Part shown: one piece after another, positions 34,851-43,356 of the stretch
Layout: every line of letters starts with the position of its first letter
Numbering within the stretch: the stretch's first letter is position 1
Origin: Anaerolineales bacterium
GTDB taxonomy: Bacteria > Chloroflexota > Anaerolineae > Anaerolineales > Villigracilaceae
Assembly (NCBI GenBank): GCA_030583925.1
Contig: CP129482.1
Coordinates: 2,666,001-2,730,000 of the forward strand
Direction: 5' to 3'
Length of the DNA: 64,000 nt
Position numbers and translations under genes: made by a program
Notes under the pieces: model-generated
Databases searched by the model: none
Told to the model about the DNA's origin: nothing
What the model saw: only the letters and a program-made list of their open reading frames with translations

Positions 34851-35609
34851 ATGAACACGACTTTGATCCTTGTTGCGGCTGGGGTCGGCTATCTCTTCGG
34901 TTCGATCTCGTTCGCGCGCGTGGTGGCGCGACTCTTTGCGCCGAACATTGACCCAGCGAACGTCAAGCTCGACATCAAAGGCACGGACGAGAAAATGGAG
35001 CTCGGCGTGGTGAGCGCGACGACGCTTTCGATGCAGGGAGGCCCGAAACTCGGATTCATGACCGCCATGCTCGATATGCTGAAGGTGGGTTTGCCCACAT
35101 TCTATTTCAAAACGCAATTTCCCGACGAGTATTATTTTCTGGTAACCGCGCTGGCAGGCATGATTGGTCACGTTTGGCCCGTGTGGTATCGCTTCAAAGG
35201 CGGGCGCGGCTTGACCGCCGTCTACGGCGCGATGTTCACCGTGGACTGGATCGGCACGATCGTCACCTTCTTCGGCGGGTTGTTGCTGGGCATTATCGTC
35301 ATCCGCGACCTGCTCGTGGCGTATCTTTCGGGGCTGTGGCTGTTGACGATCTGGCTCTGGTTCCGCACGCATGAGATCGCCTACGTGTGGTTCGGCATTG
35401 CGGCAAACCTGATCTTTCTTTTTTCGATGATTCCCGAGATCAAACAATACATTGATTTCAGGCGGCGCGGCTTCGGCGCGGACATCGGCGACACCGTGCA
35501 GATGACCGGGATGGGACGCGGCATTTACCGCTTCGCCAAACGGTTGGGCTTGATGCGCGACACTTCACCCTCTCCCAGTGGGAGAGGGCGGGGTGAGGGC
35601 GCTCCTTGA
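34851..35609 (+). CDS. PlsY-like glycerol-3-phosphate acyltransferase
   Basis: The 252-residue integral membrane protein has the PlsY motifs: GYLFGSISFARVVAR (motif 1, near the N-terminus), and GHVWPVWYRFKGGRGLT (motif 2 with the Gly-rich acyl-phosphate site). The middle motif is less clear, and KGTDEKMELG replaces the usual loop. The protein is longer than typical PlsY (about 200). It may acylate glycerol-3-phosphate with acyl-phosphate or be a diverged relative. Its last 14 residues (SPSPSGRGRGEGAP) are encoded by an intergenic hairpin repeat that has run into the gene. AGGAGG precedes the ATG. Confidence 0.82.
   Translation: MNTTLILVAAGVGYLFGSISFARVVARLFAPNIDPANVKLDIKGTDEKMELGVVSATTLSMQGGPKLGFMTAMLDMLKVGLPTFYFKTQFPDEYYFLVTALAGMIGHVWPVWYRFKGGRGLTAVYGAMFTVDWIGTIVTFFGGLLLGIIVIRDLLVAYLSGLWLLTIWLWFRTHEIAYVWFGIAANLIFLFSMIPEIKQYIDFRRRGFGADIGDTVQMTGMGRGIYRFAKRLGLMRDTSPSPSGRGRGEGAP
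35566..35605. repeat. GC-rich hairpin repeat forming a gene end
   Basis: ACCCTCTCCCA and TGGGAGAGGGC/GGGTGAG form a hairpin related to 354-383. It encodes the C-terminus of the PlsY-like protein. Confidence 0.65.
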
Positions 35610-36292
35610 CTTCACAGCCTGTAGTTTTTCTCGGCGGCTTCCTCAGCGTTCCCTCCATTTACGCAGGAATGGCAAATGAGATCGCGCGCGTGAGCGGACA
35701 GAAAGTTTGGGTGGCGCAAGCGCGCACGCATCACTGGCTGACTACGGTCACTGCGGCGGGTTGGGCGCTGGTTATCCGCAAATTGGATGAGGCGGTGCGC
35801 GCGGCGGCACAGTCCTCGCCGACCGGCAAAGTGACGTTGATCGGTCACAGTTCAGGCGGGGTGATGGCGCGGCTCTATCTCGGCGACAAGCCGTTTCATG
35901 GACATATCTTCAACGGCTTGCCTCGGGTGGATACGTTGGTCACGTTGGGAAGTCCGCACTACAACCGGCGCGGCGGCAGGCTGCGGAACGAGGTTCAGCG
36001 CTTGTATCCCGACGCGTATTTTTCTCCGCAGGTGAAATACATTTCAGTGGCGGGCAAAGCCTTGCAAGGCAAACGCGACGGAACCTCAGCGGAACGCAGG
36101 CTGTTTCGTACCTACAATCGCCTGTGCGGAAACGGCTCCACCTGGGGCGACGGGCTGGTGCCGCTCGAATCCGCGTTGCTGAAAGGTTCGCATCAGGTTA
36201 TTCTCGATGGCGCGCATCATTACGGCTTAAAAGAGGGCTTGTGGTATGGCACGCCGCGTCTTGTGGAGGAGTGGTGGGAGGGAGTTGGGTAG
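35606..36292 (+). CDS. Alpha/beta hydrolase (lipase-like)
   Basis: The 228-residue protein has the nucleophile elbow GHSSGG (VTLIGHSSGGVMARLYL), a probable acid in DGLVPLESAL and a late histidine (DGAHHYG). The start (VVFLGGFLSVPSIYAGMA) resembles triacylglycerol lipases and PGAP1-like enzymes. A TTG at 35606 overlaps the PlsY-like stop by four bases, which suggests coupling and possibly a lipid substrate. There is no signal peptide. Confidence 0.82.
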   Translation: MTSQPVVFLGGFLSVPSIYAGMANEIARVSGQKVWVAQARTHHWLTTVTAAGWALVIRKLDEAVRAAAQSSPTGKVTLIGHSSGGVMARLYLGDKPFHGHIFNGLPRVDTLVTLGSPHYNRRGGRLRNEVQRLYPDAYFSPQVKYISVAGKALQGKRDGTSAERRLFRTYNRLCGNGSTWGDGLVPLESALLKGSHQVILDGAHHYGLKEGLWYGTPRLVEEWWEGVG

Positions 36293-36323
36293 ACCAACAA
36301 ACCGAACGATAAAATACGCATCC

Positions 36324-37229
36324 ATGAACTCTCACCTCCGCGCCGTTCTCCAAGCCTTATTGGTCGTTTTCCTCTGGGCAACCTCCTGGGTCTTCATCAA
36401 AATCGGATTGCAAGACATCCCGCCGCTCACCTTTGCAGGGATGCGATACTTCCTCGCCTTTCTCTTCCTGCTGGCGGCATTATTTTTCAGCGAGACCAAA
36501 CGGGAGATAAAACAACTCTCGCGCAGGATGTGGTTGAGGTTCATCCTGCTCGGCGTCCTTTTGTATGCCGTCACGCAGGGCGCGGTCTTTGTGACGCTCG
36601 CCTACCTCCCGGCCGTGACCACCAACCTGTTGTGGAGTTTCAGCAGTGTCGTCGTGACGGTCTTCGGCATCCTCTGGCTGGCTGAAAAACCGACGTGCTT
36701 GCAATGGGTCGGCATCGCGCTGGCGATCGCCGGAGCGCTCGTCTACTTCATGCCGGTCGCGATCCCTCGCAGTCAATCCATTGGCGTGATCGCCGCCCTC
36801 ACCGGCATCCTCACCAACGCCGTATCGGCTGTGATGAGTCGGAACATCAACCGCTCGGAGATGCATCACCCGCTTCTCATCACGGTCGTCAGCATGGGCG
36901 CCGGTTCGATCCTGCTGCTCGCGGCGGGATTCGCTTTCGAGCCGCCGCCGGTCGTCAACGCGCGCGGCTTGGCGATCATCCTCTGGCTGGCGTTGACCAA
37001 CACCGCCTTCGCCTTCACACTTTGGAATCACATCCTCCGCACCCTCACCGCCATGGAAGCCAGCGTCATCAACGGCACGATGATGATCTGGATTCCCATC
37101 CTTGCCCTGCTGTTCCTCGGCGAAACCATCACAGGCAAAGAAATCATCGGCTTGGCGATCACCGGGCTGGGGACGTTAATCGTGCAATTCCGAAAACCTG
37201 CTTCGCAGACCGATTCGACCAACTCCTGA
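36324..37229 (+). CDS. EamA/DMT family transporter
   Basis: The 301-residue protein has ten transmembrane helices in two EamA repeats. The first repeat has FLWATSWVFIKIGL...PLTFAGMRYFLAFL and the second EASVINGTMMIWIPILALLFLGE. DMT proteins export metabolites such as amino acids; no substrate can be named. The ATG at 36324 gives the standard N-terminus with the first helix at once. Confidence 0.9.
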   Translation: MNSHLRAVLQALLVVFLWATSWVFIKIGLQDIPPLTFAGMRYFLAFLFLLAALFFSETKREIKQLSRRMWLRFILLGVLLYAVTQGAVFVTLAYLPAVTTNLLWSFSSVVVTVFGILWLAEKPTCLQWVGIALAIAGALVYFMPVAIPRSQSIGVIAALTGILTNAVSAVMSRNINRSEMHHPLLITVVSMGAGSILLLAAGFAFEPPPVVNARGLAIILWLALTNTAFAFTLWNHILRTLTAMEASVINGTMMIWIPILALLFLGETITGKEIIGLAITGLGTLIVQFRKPASQTDSTNS

Positions 37230-37245
37230 AAACAAATGGGAAATA

Positions 37246-37281
37246 TTGTGGAGCGACGAGAATGTATTGTTTCAAGTTCAA
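37246..37281 (+). pseudogene. Fragment of an rsfS 3' end
   Basis: TTGTGGAGCGACGAGAATGT and the bases up to 37281 match the last 36 coding bases of rsfS (27279-27314) at 31 of 36 positions. The encoded LWSDENVLFQVQ parallels LWSDGKVLLRVQ. There is no further match upstream, so it is only a scrap left by a rearrangement. Confidence 0.6.
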
Positions 37282-37335
37282 AAGTTTGGTGGCTGGATAG
37301 TTGGGTTTTTGAAACTAAACGAACGAGGAAATATA

Positions 37336-38085
37336 ATGACAAATCGAATCAAAAAGATTGGCTTAATTGCCTTTTCTGCCGCACTGATCGGCTTGATCGC
37401 AATGAATACGCTCCTATATCGAGAGCTAAGGAAATACTATACTCTCCTGTATGAATCTGAACTTGATCCTATCGGACTAACCTATTTTCAGGACGAATCA
37501 TTACCACAAACAAATAACCTGCCTGTTGTTGTTTTCTTCGGGGATTCGAGAGCCGCCCAATGGCCAGCGCCGCAAATCGAAGGATTCACCTTCATCAACC
37601 GAGGCATAGGCAATCAAACTTCAACGCAAGTCCTGCTCAGATACGAAGAACATGTTCAACCTCTTAAACCAAAAATCGTCATTATCCAAGTATGCATCAA
37701 TGACTTGAAGACCCTCCCCTTGTTTGCAGGCCGAGAGACGGAGATCATTGAGAACTGCAAGGCTAACATCCAAGAGATAATAAAGAAATCCCTATCTTTA
37801 AAATCTACTGTCATCTTGACAACTATTTTTCCCACATCAGGGGATGTTCCACTGACACGAAGACCTGTATGGTCAGATGATATTTACTTAGCGATTGAAG
37901 AAGTGAACAGCTTTATCCTAAATATGCATATGGAGAATGTTATCGTTTTTGATGCTGCAAGCATCCTTTCTGATTCTGACGGCAACACGAAAGAAGAATA
38001 TGTCTTCGACCTTTTACACTTGAATAACAATGGATATAACGCCCTCAACCTAGAACTCTCGAAGATTCTCGAAAGCCTGAAATAA
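37336..38085 (+). CDS. SGNH/GDSL hydrolase, membrane-anchored
   Basis: The 249-residue protein has an N-terminal signal-anchor helix (about 8-25). The SGNH blocks are VVVFFGDSRAAQWP (nucleophile Ser), FINRGIGNQTS (Gly), IIQVCINDL (Asn) and FDLLHLNNNGY (Asp and His). It is probably an esterase or acetylhydrolase acting outside the membrane. GAGGAAA precedes the ATG. The gene is clearly more AT-rich than its neighbours and follows an rsfS scrap, so it may have been acquired. Confidence 0.87.
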   Translation: MTNRIKKIGLIAFSAALIGLIAMNTLLYRELRKYYTLLYESELDPIGLTYFQDESLPQTNNLPVVVFFGDSRAAQWPAPQIEGFTFINRGIGNQTSTQVLLRYEEHVQPLKPKIVIIQVCINDLKTLPLFAGRETEIIENCKANIQEIIKKSLSLKSTVILTTIFPTSGDVPLTRRPVWSDDIYLAIEEVNSFILNMHMENVIVFDAASILSDSDGNTKEEYVFDLLHLNNNGYNALNLELSKILESLK

Positions 38086-38118
38086 ATTATCCCGCCAAGT
38101 TGACTTCGACGGGATAAT
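38086..38118. terminator. Hairpin, probable bidirectional terminator
   Basis: ATTATCCCG (38086-38094) pairs with CGGGATAAT (38110-38118) between the convergent SGNH and ndk genes. The flanks are AT-rich but without a long T-run. The gap to 38225 also contains AATTACTACTTACCAATTACC and GGTTTCGATACG repeat words. Confidence 0.6.
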
Positions 38119-38225
38119 TCTCTACTTCTCCAATTACTACTTACCAATTACCCTTTACCTCAACCTCTAACCTCTGGTTTCGATACGCCCCTCAAAGACC
38201 ATCCGGGGCTATACTCAACCAGCGA

Positions 38226-38690
38226 TTATTTTTCAAACACCCACCGATCCACTTCCCGCTTCCAATCCACCAGTTCTTCCGGCTTGAACCACAACGCCAC
38301 TTCGCCCGCGCCGTTCTCCACTGTGTCAGACGCGTGGGTGAGATTGCGTCCCACTTCGAGGGCGAAATCATGGCGGAGCGAACCGGGCGCGGCTTCGGTT
38401 GGACGCGTCGCCCCCATCGTCTGCCGAATCGCGGCGACCGCGTTCGGTCCCTCCCAGACCATCGCCATCACCGGTGCCGAAACGATGTACGCGATCAAAC
38501 CATCGTAAAACGGCTTGCCCTTGTGAATCGCGTAATGCGTTTCTGCCAATTCTTTGCTAACCTGCATGAACTTCGCGGCGACCAAACGCAAGCCGCGTCG
38601 TTCTAATCTTGAAATTACCTCCCCAACCAGCGCGCGCTGCACGCCATCGGGCTTTACCAATACGAGCGATCGTTCCACAGATTCCTCCAA
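38226..38690 (-). CDS. ndk: Nucleoside diphosphate kinase
   Basis: The 154-residue protein has the NDK signature: ERSLVLVKPDGVQRALVGE, the Kpn region (HKGKPFYDGLIAYIVSAPVMAMVWEG), MGATRPTEAAPGSLR and the active site H119 (NLTHASD, usually NxxHGSD, here with Ala). It transfers the gamma phosphate between nucleotides through a phosphohistidine. Confidence 0.95.
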   Translation of the reverse strand: MEESVERSLVLVKPDGVQRALVGEVISRLERRGLRLVAAKFMQVSKELAETHYAIHKGKPFYDGLIAYIVSAPVMAMVWEGPNAVAAIRQTMGATRPTEAAPGSLRHDFALEVGRNLTHASDTVENGAGEVALWFKPEELVDWKREVDRWVFEK

Positions 38691-38773
38691 AAATTTAAAT
38701 TCGTGGGGCGGGATGATATCCCGCCCGCGATAGAAATTTCACGTCTGGCGATTTAGCAAATCGCCCCACGAGT

Positions 38774-41700
38774 CTACCTCAACAACTCTTCCGCCTTGGT
38801 ATACGCGTCCAACGCGTCCTGCAGGCGGTTGCCGCGCATGTATGCGTCGCCGAGCGTTTGCCAAATGCTCACCTCAACGGGATAGCGATACGAAGCCTCC
38901 CGCAGATCAAAGATGATCTCATCGAGATACTTCCCCTTCTTAATGAGTTTCGTATACGTTTCGAGCGCGCCGGGGATGTTACTGCGGTTCAACTCATTGC
39001 GCGCCTGCCCCAACACCACATCTACAGTTTGAGTCAACATACCGGTTCCTTTACGAGTGACAGGTTCTTGATACGTCGAAACCGGGGTCGCCGGTCGCGG
39101 CTCAGATTTCTTGGGAGAAGCGGCTTTCTTGGGCTTCGGCTCAGCCTTTGGCTTTTCGGGCATTGGCTCTTCCAGCGGCGCTTCGAACGCGACCGGTTCC
39201 GGCTGAGTTTCAACCGGTTGCCATTCCTCCGCGCGCATCGGTTCGATCTTTGTCGGCTCGGCAACCGCCTCGCCGGTTTCATCGCGCAACCACGCGGGCA
39301 GATCCTCTCGCGCTTCCTCAACCGACTTGCTTGCATCCGTATCCTGCAACCAATTAGGCAGACTGCCGGTATCAATTCGTTCAGGCGTTTCGGGAGTCAT
39401 TTCGCTTGACCAATCGGATGACGAAGAATCATCCGCCTCTCCCGCAGGGATGGCTGACTCAGCCTCGGGAGCCGGCGCCTCCGCCTCGAGATTCTGCATC
39501 CAATCCGGCAGATCGTCGCGTCGATCCGACTCGGCGACAGCCGCGGGCTGTTCCGCTTCATCCAAATTCTTCAACCACATCGCCGTTTCGTCGCTTGCGG
39601 AAGATTGCACCGGTTCCGACACCGGAGCTTCCGCTTCGAGATTCTTCAACCACGCGGCAGTTTCATCGCTTGGCAATTCGCTCACCGGCTCCGAGGCGGA
39701 GCGTTCTGCTGCGTCGAGGCTTCTCAACCATTCCGTCGTCCCTTCGCTCGTCGGTTCTTTCACCGGCTCCGAAACCGGACCTTCCGCTTCGAGGCTCTTC
39801 AACCACATCGCAGTATCCACCGACGATTCGGGTTGCTTGAACTCCTCCTGCGCGAGCGGAGTCAACGGTTCGCCGATCTCTTTGGCTTGTTTCACCCAAT
39901 CGGGTTCGCTGTCTTTTCGATCTTCGGGCTTGACGAGCAATCCCTCGGTCGAGCCTTGCTTCACCGCGAGGCTTTCAAGCCAGGCAAACGAATCGTCCTG
40001 TTCTTGCTCGCTCTTGCCAAGTTCTTCGACATTGTCTACAGGAGGCTCGGTTGATTCCATCGTCACCGAAGGCGTGACCGCTTCCGGTTGTTCCAGCTCG
40101 CTCGTTAGCGATTTTGCCTGCTTTACCCAGTCCGGCTCTTCGGCAGGACGGTCTTCCGGTTTGACGAGCAAGCCCTCGGTGGAACCTTGCTTCACCGCGA
40201 GGCTTTCCAGCCACGCAAAAGCGTCATCTTCCGATTGCGCGCTCACACCCGAAGTATCCATTTGCGGCGTAGCGGATGGGGTCGAAGCCGGTGTTGATTC
40301 CTTCGGCTCTTCGGCGATCTCTTTGAGGAAATCAAGTTCATCCGACGCCGGCGTGGAAGATGCCGGTTCAGGTTCGCCAGCCAACCCTTTCAACCACTCC
40401 GGTTGTTCAGTGGATGTCGGCACAGGCTGTGTAGGAACTTCCAGCGTGCCGCCCAAATCGTTCAACCAATCTGGTTGGTCGGCGGACGCGGAGGCGGGTT
40501 GCGACGTTTCTTCTGGCGCGCTGTCCAATCCTTTCAACCAATCCGGTTGATCGGCAACCGCAGGTTGTGATGTTTCTTCGGAGGAACTGTCCAATCCCCT
40601 CAGCCACTCCGGTTGATCGCTGAACGCGGAGGCTGGCAGAGTTGCATCTTCCGCCGTACTACCCAACCCCTTGAGCCACTCCGGTTCGCCGATCTCGCCG
40701 GTCGATTCGGGAGTGGATGGCAGGATGCTTGGGTCAATGCGGTTCATCCAATCGGGCATCGGCTCTTCAGTGGACGGCATATTTTCTTGTTCCGCAGGAG
40801 CCATCGCTTTGACCCAGTCCGGCATGTCTGCGGCGGCAAGCGGCGCGGCGGCGGTGGGCGGCATGGTTTCGGCATCGTCCATGATGGATGATTTGCTCTC
40901 ATCGAACGCGCCGGTGGATTTGCCCCAGCCCGCTTCACGCAAAAAGTCCGGGATGTTTTCCTCAGACTGCGCGGACGCGTCCATGTGGAAGGCAGTTTCC
41001 CCGGCGGAGGGAGGCGTGGTTTCCGTCTGCTCGAGGCTTTTCTTGAGCCACTCTGGTTCTTCCTGTGAGGCGGCTTGTAAACTGATCCCGCTCGTTTCGC
41101 GCCAATCGGAGGGCATGATCACCGATTCGCCCTTCCAGTCTAACTTTTCGATGGATACCGCCGAATCTGGCGCTTCGGACGCGTCGAGGAGCGAGCCGGA
41201 GATGTGCGCGGCGTAGGGGTCGAGTTCGATCACGCGCTGACGATTCACCTGAACGCTTTCGGGCTTCTCCGCGCCGAGGATGTCAACGAGGATGGCGTTC
41301 GCATCGTAGCAATATGGATAACGCCGCAACAGCGAGGAGGAAACTTCGACCGCCGCGTTCTTTTGTCCGCTTCGATAGTACGCGCGCGCCTGTAGCACTT
41401 CCATGTCGGTGCGGCCCGGGTCTTCGGTCAGTACGCTTTTGATCTCGGAGATTGCCTGTGGGTACAATTCGCCTTTCACGTACATGTGCGCGAGCGCGCC
41501 GCGCGTCATGCGGATGCGCGGCGGCGCGGAGCCGTCGCGCCGCGCAAAGAGCCGCTGCAATTCGCTTTGCACGGCGGCATTCGAGGGCTGGGTCTCGAAG
41601 GCGCGTTCCATGTGCCAGATCGCGTCGCCGAGTTTATCTTCTTCATCGCGAATGAGGCTCATACCGACGTTCGCGACGAAATCGTTCGGCACGGCGGCAA

Positions 41701-41899
41701 GGACGCGCAAGAAAACATCCGCGGCGTCGCGATGTTTTTTCATTTCGAGAAATGTCTTGCCAAGCAGGCGATACGTTGCGAGATTCTTGGGAAAGGTCTT
41801 GAGGATGTGATGACAGTGGGCAACAGCCTCGTCCAACTGTCCGCGGTCTAACATGGTTTCGATATCGCGGTTGTAAGCCCGCAAGGTTGTTTTAGCCAT
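38774..41899 (-). CDS. TPR protein with about 20 WLxxL repeats
   Basis: The 1041-residue protein begins with TPR-like helices (about 1-215: MLDRGQLDEAVAHCHHILK, KHRDAADVFLRVLAAVP). A 700-residue acidic, Pro/Ser/Glu-rich region carries about 20 short motifs of the type (D/E)xPxWLKGL or xWLxxL. The unit AFAWLESLAVKQGSTEGLLV is repeated almost exactly. Another TPR-like pair closes the protein (about 970-1041). No signal peptide or membrane helix is present. It looks like a scaffold whose short Trp-containing motifs bind a partner. It is followed downstream by ndk. Confidence 0.8.
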   Translation of the reverse strand: MAKTTLRAYNRDIETMLDRGQLDEAVAHCHHILKTFPKNLATYRLLGKTFLEMKKHRDAADVFLRVLAAVPNDFVANVGMSLIRDEEDKLGDAIWHMERAFETQPSNAAVQSELQRLFARRDGSAPPRIRMTRGALAHMYVKGELYPQAISEIKSVLTEDPGRTDMEVLQARAYYRSGQKNAAVEVSSSLLRRYPYCYDANAILVDILGAEKPESVQVNRQRVIELDPYAAHISGSLLDASEAPDSAVSIEKLDWKGESVIMPSDWRETSGISLQAASQEEPEWLKKSLEQTETTPPSAGETAFHMDASAQSEENIPDFLREAGWGKSTGAFDESKSSIMDDAETMPPTAAAPLAAADMPDWVKAMAPAEQENMPSTEEPMPDWMNRIDPSILPSTPESTGEIGEPEWLKGLGSTAEDATLPASAFSDQPEWLRGLDSSSEETSQPAVADQPDWLKGLDSAPEETSQPASASADQPDWLNDLGGTLEVPTQPVPTSTEQPEWLKGLAGEPEPASSTPASDELDFLKEIAEEPKESTPASTPSATPQMDTSGVSAQSEDDAFAWLESLAVKQGSTEGLLVKPEDRPAEEPDWVKQAKSLTSELEQPEAVTPSVTMESTEPPVDNVEELGKSEQEQDDSFAWLESLAVKQGSTEGLLVKPEDRKDSEPDWVKQAKEIGEPLTPLAQEEFKQPESSVDTAMWLKSLEAEGPVSEPVKEPTSEGTTEWLRSLDAAERSASEPVSELPSDETAAWLKNLEAEAPVSEPVQSSASDETAMWLKNLDEAEQPAAVAESDRRDDLPDWMQNLEAEAPAPEAESAIPAGEADDSSSSDWSSEMTPETPERIDTGSLPNWLQDTDASKSVEEAREDLPAWLRDETGEAVAEPTKIEPMRAEEWQPVETQPEPVAFEAPLEEPMPEKPKAEPKPKKAASPKKSEPRPATPVSTYQEPVTRKGTGMLTQTVDVVLGQARNELNRSNIPGALETYTKLIKKGKYLDEIIFDLREASYRYPVEVSIWQTLGDAYMRGNRLQDALDAYTKAEELLR

Positions 41900-41935
41900 G
41901 AACCATTTTGCTCCTGTCCGCTATTATAACCCACC

Positions 41936-43231
41936 TTAATTATAGAACAATGGCAACGGCTGAACGTCATCTGCGCTAAATTTATGCGCGGCGAGGATCA
42001 TCGCGCGCGCCTCGGCGAATTTCGACTCGTCGTTCGCGTGGATGGTAAAAAGCGGATCGTCCTTGTGAACTTTATCGCCGACCTTGCGATGGACGACGAT
42101 TCCCACCGCGTGGTCAATCGCATCGGACTTCTTGGCGCGTCCGCCGCCTAGGATGACTGACGCCTCACCCACGCTTCGCGCCCCGATTTGGGAGAGGCTC
42201 CCGTCCAGCGGCGACTCCACCACTTCGACATATTTCGCGAGCGGGAATTTGGACGGATCGTCCACGTAGGAAACATCCCCGCCCTGCGCTTTGACCAACG
42301 CGCGGAATTTCTCGAACGCCGAGCCGTCCGCCATCGCTTTTTCGGCTTGGGCGCGGCCGTCGTTCAAATCTTTGGCGCGTTTGCCTAGCACGAGCAGATG
42401 CGCGCAGACGTGCAAACAATGTTCGCGGAAGTCATGCGGACCTCCGCCTTTCAATGTTTCAATCGCTTCGACCACCTCCAGCGAATTCCCCACCGCGTGA
42501 CCGAGCGGCTGATTCATATCCGAAAGCAAGGCAACGACTTCGCGCCCCGCAAGTTTGCCGATATCCACCATCAGTTTTGCCAGCACGCGCGCTTCGTCGA
42601 GCGTTTCCATGAATGCGCCGATGCCGGTCTTCACATCCAAAACGATCGCTTGCGCGCCGGCGGCGATCTTCTTGCACATGATCGAGGATGCGATCAACGG
42701 CGTCGAAGGGACGGTCCCGGTCACATCGCGCAAAGCGTAGAGTTTTCCGTCGGCTGGAGCCAACGCCAGCGATTGGCCGGTCAACACCGCGCCGATCTCT
42801 TTGAGTTGTTTTTTGAACTCTTCGGTGGACAAGTCCACGCGATAGCCAGGGATGGATTCCAATTTGTCGAGCGTTCCGCCGCTAAAGCCGAGTCCGCGCC
42901 CGGACATTTTTCCGATGGGCAATCCGCACGCCGCAACAGTGGGCAGAACCGTGATGCTGGTTTTATCTCCCACGCCGCCGGATGAATGTTTATCCACCGC
43001 GAGGTCAACCACGTCGCTCAGATCGAGCGTATCGCCGGAGTACGCCATCGCAAGCGTGAGGTCGGTCGTCTCGCGCGGCGTCATCCCATTGAGCATAACC
43101 GCCATCGCAAACGATGCCGCTTGGTAATCCGGCACATCGCCCGAAACAAATCCTTTGATAAAGAACTCGATCTCTTCGCGGGTGAGTTCGATTCTGTCGC
43201 GTTTTTTGATGATGATGTCTACTGCGCGCAT
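41936..43231 (-). CDS. Pyrimidine-nucleoside phosphorylase
   Basis: The 431-residue protein matches the thymidine/pyrimidine-nucleoside phosphorylase family: MRAVDIIIKKRDRIELTREE, LNGMTPRETTDLTLAMAYSG, DKHSSGGVGDKTS (phosphate-binding loop), KMSGRGLGFSGGTLDKLES (family signature) and SSIMCKKIAAGAQ. It splits uridine or thymidine with phosphate in nucleoside salvage. The length fits Pdp (433) slightly better than DeoA. Confidence 0.95.
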   Translation of the reverse strand: MRAVDIIIKKRDRIELTREEIEFFIKGFVSGDVPDYQAASFAMAVMLNGMTPRETTDLTLAMAYSGDTLDLSDVVDLAVDKHSSGGVGDKTSITVLPTVAACGLPIGKMSGRGLGFSGGTLDKLESIPGYRVDLSTEEFKKQLKEIGAVLTGQSLALAPADGKLYALRDVTGTVPSTPLIASSIMCKKIAAGAQAIVLDVKTGIGAFMETLDEARVLAKLMVDIGKLAGREVVALLSDMNQPLGHAVGNSLEVVEAIETLKGGGPHDFREHCLHVCAHLLVLGKRAKDLNDGRAQAEKAMADGSAFEKFRALVKAQGGDVSYVDDPSKFPLAKYVEVVESPLDGSLSQIGARSVGEASVILGGGRAKKSDAIDHAVGIVVHRKVGDKVHKDDPLFTIHANDESKFAEARAMILAAHKFSADDVQPLPLFYN

Positions 43232-43288
43232 GGGCGGCTCCTTTGTTTTAGTCCCCTGATTCTAACTGATTTTGAACTCCAAAAATGC

Positions 43289-43344
43289 AGGGGCACAGCG
43301 AATCCTGGATTAACCAAAACAATCTGTCGTCTCGCTGTGCCCCT
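43289..43344. repeat. AGGGGCACAGCGA inverted repeat
   Basis: AGGGGCACAGCGA (43289-43301) pairs with TCGCTGTGCCCCT (43332-43344). The 13-bp perfect palindrome lies between the S51-like gene end and the phosphorylase start. It may be a dispersed repeat; it could also act as a terminator. Confidence 0.6.
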
Positions 43345-43356
43345 ACGGCATGTAAT

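Noticed and set aside
39327..40550. Long plus-strand open frame (407 codons)
   Set aside because: It is the antisense shadow of the repetitive TPR gene. Its Ser-rich composition mirrors that gene's codons.
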